A stretch of 64,000 nucleotides of DNA from assembly GCA_004794785.1 (NCBI GenBank), contig SJOL01001977.1, forward strand, positions 19,213 through 83,212. Direction: 5' to 3'. Below the pieces are notes generated by a model, which was given only the letters and a program-made list of their open reading frames with translations, was not told where the DNA came from and did no database searches. The translations under genes and the position numbers were made by a program. Source of the stretch: Opisthorchis felineus (lineage: Eukaryota; Platyhelminthes; Trematoda; Opisthorchiida; Opisthorchiidae). Position 1 is the first letter of the stretch. Each line of letters starts with the position of its first letter. Shown here piece after piece: positions 56,101 through 64,000 of the stretch.

Positions 56101-59100
56101 ATAGTTCTCGCATCCAACATGTGAAAGAGAACTCTGGAAGAAAAGAAGCACTGAAGTACACAAGGAAATCCCACCAGGTAACGGAAGCCCCAAGTTCAAG
56201 TTGGTGTACTGTAGAGAAGTACGCGTCATGACCGCTCATGAAGCTCTAAAACGTGTTTCTATGAGTTAAGGCCCCACCTAGTCAGTGGTACCAGTATACA
56301 TATGTGAGAAAGCTGGGAGTAACCAACTACCCATGATTACATCTAAAAAACAACTGGTAACTTACCGTATATGGTTAACGATGGAGGTAATTTGTTTCAG
56401 AGTTGACCCGGAACGCTCGGGATTGGCTCCTGTGATTGAGGCAAGATCTGTTTGACTCAGATAGAATACCAAACTGAGCAGCTGATCAGACACGGGGACT
56501 GAGTCGTCAGACTGCGAACGCGTATGAATCTGGAGCCAATCGCCGCAAGTGAAACTGGATCCAAATGAACTGATAGTCTTGGACTGTGCACGCCTGTGTA
56601 CGATTGCCAGTTCAAGAAGGTTAGCCAACAGTGTCAAGCCAGCCTATGAAAGGAGAGAAAGGGGAAAGACCAATGGATTCTGGGAAATTTCACATCGCCT
56701 GCTAAGCACGATCCATCTTGTAGCTGCGAAATCCTATTAAACGACACAAAAGTGTAACGGACAATCCACAACTCATGTGGTCATTCAAGTTAAGCACAGA
56801 GGAGTGACGGTTCCATCTGCTCGCGCCACGGTAACATACTCATTGTGTGAGCCCACGTATTATCGTCCATTATCTGTCAGACCCATTCCCATGTTCAGAG
56901 GTTCAAGGCATTCACACTATCAACATACAAACGCTCTACATCCTACGCACCCAATCGCATTGCTGTTGCTACACTGACCTTCGACCTTGCAAAGTAACCT
57001 TGGCCGTCTGATGACTCACTGCGTTCCAATCGGTCTTTTGGGTCTATGTATTCCTTTATAATCCATGTGCTTATAGGTGCTAAACAATCGTTGATTCCCG
57101 TCCTGGCTTTAGCGTTTTCTGTCTCGCACACTTCCGGCGAGTAGGCTGATCCTAGTGCAAGCCTATAATCAGGACGATCTGGTATCACCATTAATTCACA
57201 GATTACCACAGGAACAGGATGGCGTGCGATATACAATGTGGTACAGGGATGGAAAAGAGGAACCAGTGGCCAAGGACCAGTTACAGTGAGAAGTTGCCTC
57301 AACAAGGACCTAAAGCAACTGATGTTGTTAGATGGTAACCAACATGCATGGCTTGTTTAGAACAGCGGTTGAAATCGATGAAAAATGATGTTTCATATTG
57401 AGGTTAGTTGACACATCTTAGAATTTACGGACAACAAGTGCAGGTAACAGTAAATGAACAGCACTGGGTAACTCATAAAAGTGGAATGTAGTCCTTCCTG
57501 AAAAGTAATCCACTAAGCAATTCGTCCTGACTGCGACCCATTAGGTGGATGTACCGAAATCGATCGCGTGTTCTTTCGATTGACAATTTAAGGCACAACG
57601 TGGCCGTACAAAGTAGATGAATGACAAGATACCGTACTGCTCACTAACTGTGGACAAAGTATCCCTGGATGACCGCAAATGATCATGATACCACACGAAG
57701 CTAAGTTCTACAGTAGTTGCTCGCTCAAAGAAAATGCATTGCCTAAAAGAGACTCGTATGGTCCGAACAGAAAAAATTACTTCGCCGGAAATGATGAGGT
57801 CAAAAGAAATTAGCAGTCTAGATGCAAAAAAGGATGAGTTCCAGATGGACTATCAAGTAAATTGGGGATCTATTTCTCTCACTATCTGACATAGCCGACG
57901 ATACTACCGTGCCTTGTTCGCCGCCACAGTCAATCGTTCAACGCGTACACAACCCATCGGGCCCAGGTCTAACAAAGAACCTCAACCTACTGATAATTCA
58001 CATCAGATTAGGGAGTGAGGTACGGATAATCGGCTTTCGGATGGCATCGGAAAGCAGAGAGCAGAACATAAACTGTTTAGGTAAATGATACACGGGAATA
58101 AATGAGCCAGTTCTTGGCCGAAAGATTTGCGTTTTGTACCAACCCATGATTCCTTACATCCAGACGTGGGCGACTTGGTAAGGTTTCAGCTTTTGAGTTT
58201 CCTACAGGGACAGAGCTACACGATAAAACAATGCTGAACACTTTTTGGTTATTCGGAAAACTGGACAATTAGATAACGCGGTGGTGGCTAGATCAGGCAG
58301 GTATCCGACGTGTATATCTCTGTATACTTCCGCCGTCAAAAGCAATTACTTTACAGTTGTGTGAGGTTCACTTCATGTATAACGTAACATAGAGTTGTTA
58401 GAGTTTTCAACTGATAAGCCTCCAGCGGGACACAGGCAAAAGAGAGACCCAAACTTTGAATGTTTTGGTCCGGATGGATGGCTCTTAGTGAGAGTTGACG
58501 GTCGTATATGGAGGCACGGGCTCCAGGGTAAGATCACAAGGTTAGGACACAGAAAAGTAGGGATTTCAAGAAAAATTTTGGAAATCCGCCAACTAGGGCA
58601 GCAGATGGAGTGGGGTAACCGGGAGACAAATAGACGTCCGAACAAAAGCTGGAATTATTCCTCTTTTTTATGAATAGCACTATTTCAATTAAACAGGCAC
58701 ATTGACTAAACGAGAAAAAAACAACGAAAAAACTAACATCTACCCCCATCACTTCAGTATCACCGGCGTAGATGGAGAAAGGTCGTATTATTTCTCTACT
58801 TGGGAAGTTGAAGTGGACAAGCTTATTCAAGGAAACAGGTGCCCCGGAACACAAAGGCTCAGTGACATTTACCAGGCACATTTACCACTGCATAACGTTA
58901 CAGGAGTTAACACTTACGGTAGCATATAAAAAGTGCACAGATCTCCTTCAGGACAGACCACTTACTTGTAGATGCTGATCTCTTGAATGGACGAGACCGA
59001 TGACAAGGTGAGGCAAAGTGTTGGAAGCACTGTTCGAAACCTTCAAGTCATTTAATATCAACAGAGGACTTTGGGATAGGCGGCAGCTTGTCAGGCAATG

Positions 59101-61614
59101 ATCCAAAGCGAAATGAAGAAGCACGCCCAAACGGTGCGTGGTGGCACTGGCATTGGGGCATAAGGACTGTGATGGAAGGCGTTGGAGACATTCGACAAAG
59201 AACAGACAATTAAGTGACCGCGACTCTGCAACACCTGATCCTCTAGGCTCCACCGCATTGTCAGTATCAGTCATTTTATGCTGAATGGGCCACCAGTTTT
59301 CAGGACTAGCAATAAGAATGTCCAAAGTCTGTAAAAAAAATGGGGAAAAGATAAGAACACGGTCAGTCAACAGAAACGGATGCATTGGATAGGTGAGGAA
59401 TTGGGTAGCACGAGATTCAAAGACATACCCTCATGAATTCACCAGGATATCGATGAGCGAGCAACTTGGCCAAGTCTCGCAGACAAGACAAACATTGTCT
59501 GTGAAACGAGGAGCCGAAAAACTTTGATTCTTTCGTTTTTGAATGTAAGGCTTCTGGCTGCGAATATTGGGATGCCAGTTGAGCAGTTAATTGAACAAGA
59601 CCAGCTTCTAACGTAAAATCCACTTGGGCACGCAAATGACGACGCTTCTTGGACTTTTTCTTACCAGGCACACTATCTGCAGAGGGATACAAAGCAGGAT
59701 CATCCAGAATGGCAATCGGTTCACATGCAGCGGCAAGGCTGGTTAGCTTTGCCGCTAACAAGTCAAGAGCTTTTCGACGCAAACCTTGGTTCAGCGATTC
59801 GAACAAATCGGATACCATGCGGATGAATACGTGACCGGAAACAGAGTCGTGGATCTGAATAAGGGGAATGGAATAAAAGTGTGAAATATGATATAATGTT
59901 ACAACAAGGCACTTTGAGCACGATTTTCTAATCAGCCGAGGCAAAAAGAGGTGATACAAACCGTTTATTCTTACGTTTCTTACGTTATTCCTTGAGGTAG
60001 CCAGAAAGATACACCGTTGAACTGGGATATGTATATAGCTGAAGTATTGTAGCAAAACTTGACGCTATGTAATTAAAATTGAACAATTCGGCAAACAGAT
60101 ATATCTTGCCTAGGATTTCAACACTCACGAGGTCCTCAGAAGACACAGGGTCAGAGGCGCTTTCATCATGATAGCGACCGACATAAAAACAACTGCAGCT
60201 ATCATTAGTTGACGTCTCTATTAATTTGCAAAACCATGGGTGGAAAACAAGTTTATCGATGCACAACAGGAATGCATTTGTCTACATTACCCGTGATTGT
60301 TTGGTCATGTGTCCGTATACCAATCCAGCGTCTATTAAAAACAAATGCGATGACGAAGAGTCAGAGAGCTGCCAATGTGACCCACTCACCAGAAGAGGGT
60401 CTGTGTGACCCAAAAAGACATTGACTAGATACTATGCCAAACATGATTGTTAACCAATCTATGCCGTCTGTTTCGACGCAGATTGTTTGAAATTTGCACT
60501 CCCTGAAGATTTATGGCAACCGATCACTAAATTGCTTCATTTCCGTCGACTAAACCAACCACTGAGCACCAACGTTCAAGACCGATGCCAAGGCTAATAA
60601 TGGCCGATCGTTCAGGCGCAACATCCCTTCGGTGCCTAGCTGACATGCCACCCGAAGGAAGCACGAGGACTGGGGTACTGCCAGGTTGCCCAAGCCTAGA
60701 CAGGGAAAGTCGAGATGCTGAGGTCGGGTTCGAACCATGGACCTTCGAGTGAGTAAATTCGCGCTCTAACCACTCAGCCATCTCGCTAATAATGGTACTG
60801 AAGGTGGTTCACGATTTGACTCGACCAGAAGTGTGAAGCCGGCGCAAACGCCACGCATTACACCATGAGAGTATATACAGTCTCGTTGAGCGGTGTACAT
60901 TAAGTCAGACATGAATCGCATGCTGTAGCTCAGTGGGCATGACACCAGGTAATCAAACCTAGTTTACAAGTAAAAACAAATCGAGAAAGTAGAATAATAA
61001 GAAACGAATTGTAGTAACGTCCTTCCTAAGTTATAACGAAACGAATCTTTTGGTGTATGACTGAGTGCACTGTGGCCATGGAAACGAACCTGCATTAACA
61101 CAGTCTGAAGTCCAGCAAGCGACCGTTTGGTTCCCTCTAGTAGGACTGTACAATCAGACAAACTCTCATCCGTTGGTTTTAGCCTTGTCATTGTGGATGC
61201 GGCTGCAATCATCAGGTGAACAATTTGTTGTACCAGCCGCCCATACACTGCACCCAGTCCGAGTGAGTCACCAGAAGCTGCTTCTAGTTTGCTTCCATAT
61301 GTAGGGTCGGTCAAAAGAGTGGTAAGCAGCTGTATAGCTCGGCCAGTCAAAGACCATACGGTTGATGGGTTTAGTGGTGGAACACAGGAGTTGACTGGAA
61401 TCAGCTCATCTGTTACTTTGCCTTGGAATAATGTGGAGACCAGCGCCTCCGCCACATGAACCGATATAACATTGGAAGAGCAAATATGTTCAGGTGGAAT
61501 GGGAATGGGAGTCTCGGAGAATTCGCTGCGGGAAGCAGTTCGCTGGCGCTTCGGTGGAGGAACGATCTCAGTATCGACAACTTGCAGTTTTCTGGAAGGT
61601 GTCTCCAGAACGAA
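52574..61614 (-). CDS. HEATR1: HEATR1/UTP10-like U3 snoRNP (SSU processome) protein, C-terminal part
   Basis: Very large HEAT-repeat protein of the t-UTP subcomplex, needed in the nucleolus for rDNA transcription and 18S pre-rRNA processing. Exons in transcript order (plus coordinates): 61614-61090, 59854-59429, 59328-58966, 58648-58455 (tentative), 57309-57207, 56643-56366, 55502-55418, 55023-54632, 54511-54402, 53178-52574. All joins keep phase and total about 1026 residues. Best similarity to vertebrate HEATR1 (from memory): [17 protein letters not shown] versus [15 protein letters not shown], and the C-terminal [20 protein letters not shown] versus MEDECEEVEHQCQKTIQQLE. The carboxyl end is complete. 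The first ~1500 residues expected of the family must lie beyond the right edge. It is longer than the human equivalent because of basic and Ser-rich insertions. The gene converges on the TTLL gene. Confidence 0.8.
53179..54401 (-). other. Last HEATR1-like intron
   Basis: 1.2-kb intron containing SINE copy 1; nothing else is recognisable. Confidence 0.7.
53250..53428 (-). mobile_element. tRNA-derived SINE copy 1
   Basis: On the minus strand the element starts with a tRNA-like head: an A-box region (TGACTCAGTGGTAAGAGCGT) and a B box (GGTTCGAACCC). A body with CTAGGCTTGGGCAACCTGGC and CAGCTAGGCACCGAA follows. It is shared closely with the copy at 60.6 kb. It lies in a HEATR1-like intron in gene orientation. 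Confidence 0.8.
54402..54511 (-). CDS. HEATR1: HEATR1-like exon
   Basis: 36 codons plus split ends, phase 2 to 1. [20 protein letters not shown] matches YNLADCIAEKLKGLFTLF of human HEATR1. The acceptor is CCATTTTCAG and the donor GTAAGT. Confidence 0.82.
54632..55023 (-). CDS. HEATR1: HEATR1-like exon
   Basis: 130 codons plus 2 nt. [18 protein letters not shown] matches the TENCIIDCLVAMVVKLSE repeat. It continues [27 protein letters not shown] and [15 protein letters not shown]. The acceptor is TATCCTTCAG and the donor GTAAGT, phase 0 to 2. Confidence 0.8.
55418..55502 (-). CDS. HEATR1: HEATR1-like short exon
   Basis: 28 codons converting phase 2 to 0: [20 protein letters not shown] then CEQKSEVH. 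It aligns with HQSQLTAFFLEALDFRAQHSE. The acceptor tract is weak (ACATCAAG) and the donor is GTGGTA; phase agreement and similarity carry the call. Confidence 0.65.
56366..56643 (-). CDS. HEATR1: HEATR1-like exon
   Basis: 92 codons plus 2 nt, phase 0 to 2. [18 protein letters not shown], an insert, then [18 protein letters not shown] and [11 protein letters not shown]. The acceptor is CCTTTCATAG and the donor GTAAGT. Its position matches the repeat preceding SQLTAFFLEALDF. Confidence 0.7.
57207..57309 (-). CDS. HEATR1: HEATR1-like exon
   Basis: 34 codons, phase 2 to 0. [19 protein letters not shown] and HPCTTLY align with SLKKTLATTLAPRVLLPAI and KKTYKQ of human HEATR1. The acceptor is TGCTTTAG and the donor GTAATC. 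Confidence 0.65.
58455..58648 (-). CDS. HEATR1: Tentative HEATR1-like exon bridging a phase gap
   Basis: The exons on either side need a phase 0 to 2 bridge. This frame, from acceptor ATTCCAG to a weak GTTTGG donor, supplies it: [16 protein letters not shown] then HPSGPKHSK. It is unusually Cys/Pro-rich for HEAT repeats and the donor is poor, so a different exon in 57.3-58.9 kb may be the real one. Confidence 0.3.
58966..59328 (-). CDS. HEATR1: HEATR1-like exon
   Basis: 121 codons, phase 0 to 0, after a TTTTTTTTACAG acceptor, with a GTAAGT donor. [13 protein letters not shown] is followed by a polar insert, then [19 protein letters not shown] and [19 protein letters not shown]. These resemble the SALLCIAEV and LPHFISPYL repeats of HEATR1. 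Confidence 0.75.
59429..59854 (-). CDS. HEATR1: HEATR1-like exon with the LRRKALDLL signature
   Basis: 142 codons, phase 0 to 0. [20 protein letters not shown] precedes [17 protein letters not shown], the clearest match to HEATR1/UTP10. A lysine-rich insert follows ([14 protein letters not shown]), then [19 protein letters not shown]. The acceptor is CCTTATTCAG and the donor GTATGT. Confidence 0.9.
59855..61089 (-). other. HEATR1-like intron with SINE copy 2
   Basis: 1.2-kb intron. A minus frame near 60130-60260 ends at a donor-like GTGAGT but is not needed to maintain phase or similarity, so it was left out. Confidence 0.65.
60590..60789 (-). mobile_element. tRNA-derived SINE copy 2
   Basis: Same element as copy 1, with a better head: ATGGCTGAGTGGTTAGAGCG (A box, tRNA-Ser/Leu-like) and GGTTCGAACCCGACC (B box), then the shared body. 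An 84-codon frame across it (minus 60527-60781, starting [10 protein letters not shown]) is the kind of spurious protein commonly predicted from this SINE in fluke genomes. Confidence 0.85.
61090..61614 (-). CDS. HEATR1: HEATR1-like exon (most 5' secure exon in window)
   Basis: 175 codons, phase 0 to 0. Starts [16 protein letters not shown], with a basic stretch [14 protein letters not shown] that could be a nuclear signal. Helical repeats follow: [48 protein letters not shown]. The acceptor is ACTATTTTAG; the GTTCGT donor follows 61090. It aligns with the human region before FIPVIRGLVG. Confidence 0.75.
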
Positions 61615-61635
61615 CTAAAATAGTAAAAACATTAC

Positions 61636-61812
61636 ACGACAAAACAAAGGCTTATTATCATGTTGCAATAACTGAAACGTCAAAGCAACAAATATGCGTG
61701 ACTGCAGCACTATATGGCCCGTGATAATCTGGGAGACGGACTGATTTGCTGACAAGGCCGTTAATGGCTCAGGTATGCGAAGAGGTAGTTGGAAAATCAT
61801 AATGACGGACAT
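61636..61812 (-). CDS. Possible upstream HEATR1-like exon
   Basis: Open frame MSVIMIFQLPLRIPEP to LLQHDNKPLFCR, in the same frame as the exon beginning at 61614. It is separated from that exon only by 21 nt that end in an in-frame TAG. It may be genuine upstream coding sequence joined by an ultrashort intron, or the tail of a longer intron. A stop lies just 5' of the first ATG, and no obvious acceptor was seen. Confidence 0.3.
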
Positions 61813-64000
61813 TCAAGAAAGTGCGATTTAAAATAAAATGAATTTCTAGACATCCACCTATTGTCCTAAAGTGATCACTCCCGCTTATCTTTTTTAGCGT
61901 GTGATAAATCATTCCACAGAGGGGACCGCCACCTAATGTTTGCGGTGAATCCGGAAAGTAACCACATGTTTAGCAGTCTTTTCTGTGATAAGTCAATGGG
62001 ATTTGGGAAAATATAGCACTGTATGGCCAAAAAAAGTTACAAGGCATCCCAAGGAGCGCTTGACAGACATGTCACTCAGACTACTGAGACACACAAAAAT
62101 GGAATATTATTTAGCTATGCCATCTGTCCATACCACCTTCTTCTTACAGGAAACACAATAATGTTGCCAGCACATATCACCTGTTAATCAAGCAATCGTT
62201 GATAAAAACCCTGCAAGAAATGTGTCGTGTGCGCGGCCCTATTTCGAGGGCCATGTGTGCGGCTACGAAAACTTTACCCTATCGTATGCTGAAGAGATCG
62301 AAAAATCAATGTCCTGAGAAACACAGGACGTTTTTTCCCGAACAGAACGTATGACAAGCCATACTATATCCCGGTAACGAGATTCAATTGGTAAACGGCG
62401 CACAATAAATAAATCTACCGATTGTTATCAAACCTTTCGGAAATCACACTACTTAGGTGCAGCCCGGATTGTCCATTCGGCTGGTATCCGGCCGGTCAAA
62501 ATGTGCTTAAAATATCCGATTGACTGTTGTTGGTCACAAAAGTAAATGTCCCAACTTAATCAGCACTCCGTCGGTAGGGTTCGACTTTTCAACTGAAAAC
62601 GGCATACATACCGTGTGGTGAGACCATCCGCTAGTCGACAAACTAAGTAACAGATCCGTTGGTACTGTCTTACTGTCCATGACAACGAACTCAACTAGGC
62701 CTACAAGGTTAGAAGGAAGCTTCAGAAGTTTACGTCAAACATGTTCATGAAAAAACTCCTACTTTAAAAAGTCAGTTATATTGAAGTGCACGACTGTCAG
62801 ATCCTCTGTTCTGCCTGTGAGATGCTTGTGAGTTCCAGTATTCTCAAAAGTAATTACAAAAGTTAAGACATCTAACACTAATGACCGCAGCTTGTTAGTG
62901 AACCAATTATCCGCATACGTTCTGCCTCTCAACTTAACTTACGATTCACCCGAATGTTTGCCTCTTCCCACTGGAACCATGCAATCCATTAGAGCAGTGA
63001 GGGTCAAATAACAAGCAGGTCAATTAAAATGGAAACGTTCTGTTAGACATTTACAAGAGCGCGATCCATCTGAAATCTCTAGAGTACTAGCTAAGTCGAT
63101 GACAGCAAGGAAATATGTACCGGTTCAACGAGCATTGAAAGCAAAATTATCGGATTAGTGGGATCTGCCTACTTTCGAGACAAAATCTTATCCACGTAAT
63201 ATGTAGTCGCAAAAACAACATGAGTCAAACGCTTTATCCATTAAATATTTCATTCACCCTTTCATAACTGAGGCCAAAGCTATCCTCATCCCAATTTCAC
63301 GTTACGCTGTACTGATCTTCGGCAGACAAATTGTAAGGTTTCAGGCGTACATTTTCCATGTCTTATTGACTACGGTTCCAGTTTCCCAAACTTAAAAAAA
63401 GGTAAATGTATGCAATTGGAGCGAACATTAAGACCGTGTTACTCATCAACTTACAAACTTTCAGTGTGGAAAGTGAGGTGAATTTCCAGAATGGACTTTG
63501 GATGTCTATCGGGTTCGCTATGCGAATGCACATGTGGAAGAATGCCCGAAACCCGAGAATAGATAGTGGATACTGCTGTACAATGGGCGAAAAACCTTGA
63601 AAGACTCGAGCGATGAATAACTAGGAGAGCGTCCCGGAAAGCAACAACATTGAGTAACACATTGCGGTCTAGTTAACAAGGTAACTAATAACAACGGAGT
63701 GAGCGCTAAGACGAAAAATCGAAGGACTGGATCACCGGCTTAAAATTTATCAGCGACAACCGGTATGACTATTGCCTGGAAGAGCAGTGTTTGGCGAGTA
63801 TTGTAGAGCGAAACAGAGAGAAGGAAACATCGCCCTAATTTACGAGCTCGAGTTCAAAGGTGACAACATTTGTCAACTTTCTGGAATCAGTACTTTGACC
63901 GTCACATTCGCCATTTATCTCTTCAGGAAAACATAGTCTATTCGGATGAGTCCGTCTTCTATTAACGCGAGAAAAGCCCGCGAAGCTATGTCTTTGAATG
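61813..64000. other. Right flank, probably a HEATR1-like intron
   Basis: No convincing exon, repeat or RNA gene was seen on either strand. Upstream exons of the HEATR1-like gene are expected at or beyond the right edge. Confidence 0.4.

Noticed and set aside
56943..57206. Remainder of a 120-codon minus frame beyond the 57207 donor
   Set aside because: The HEATR1-like similarity stops at PVPV, and the GTAATC donor keeps phase with the next exon. The rest is probably read-through into intron.
58395..58673. 92-codon plus frame in the HEATR1-like region
   Set aside because: It is antisense to a region with a better-phased minus frame and carries no recognisable domain.
60100..60260. Minus frame ending at a GTGAGT donor between two HEATR1-like exons
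   Set aside because: The flanking exons join in phase and align continuously with human HEATR1 without it.
60915..60960. A-box-like GCTGTAGCTCAGTGGGC on the plus strand, suggesting a tRNA gene
   Set aside because: No B box or acceptor-stem pairing follows at the right distance; at best a tRNA or SINE scrap.
63935..63985. GGATGAGTCC followed by GAGAAAAG, resembling a hammerhead core
   Set aside because: The CUGAUGA and CGAAAC elements are not both present, and no flanking helices fit.

Overview
This is a window of eukaryotic, intron-rich genomic DNA. The protein similarities, the retroelement families and a cluster of ~40-nt introns at one gene's 5' end point to a parasitic flatworm, most likely a digenean trematode. 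An opisthorchiid-like or related fluke fits better than Schistosoma because the base composition looks less AT-rich, but I have not computed it. There are no prokaryotic operons, CRISPR arrays or rRNA genes. Most long open frames in the window are chance frames inside introns or decayed transposons.

Layout. About 1-14.7 kb is a graveyard of non-LTR retrotransposons. At the left edge is the 5' end of a CR1-like ORF2 with an apurinic endonuclease domain, open for 210 codons on the minus strand and running off the window. Degenerate relatives lie at ~2.1-3.3 kb, a decayed RTE-type reverse-transcriptase tail at ~5.9-6.5 kb, and a decayed CR1-like C-terminus at ~10.1-10.8 kb. About 14.8-50.5 kb is one plus-strand gene for a TTLL6/TTLL13-like tubulin polyglutamylase. 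I reconstructed 15 exons, all with consistent reading phase. The first four are packed into ~490 bp and separated by introns of 40, 41 and 40 nt. The remaining introns are mostly 1.3-5.5 kb and hold further RTE and Ty3/Gypsy-like debris plus simple repeats. About 52.6-61.6 kb (possibly to 61.8 kb) on the minus strand is the 3' part of a HEATR1/UTP10-like gene. It has ten exons; nine are well supported by phase, and one intermediate exon is tentative. Its 5' exons should lie beyond the right edge. Two tRNA-derived SINE copies sit in its introns, both in gene orientation.

The two protein genes converge tail to tail across ~2 kb and are functionally unrelated: axonemal microtubule glutamylation versus small-subunit rRNA processing in the nucleolus. 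The points most worth checking are the micro-intron cluster, a candidate 21-nt in-frame intron in the HEATR1-like gene, the uninterrupted LINE ORF2 start, an X-box-like site upstream of the TTLL gene, and the long poorly conserved TTLL tail.
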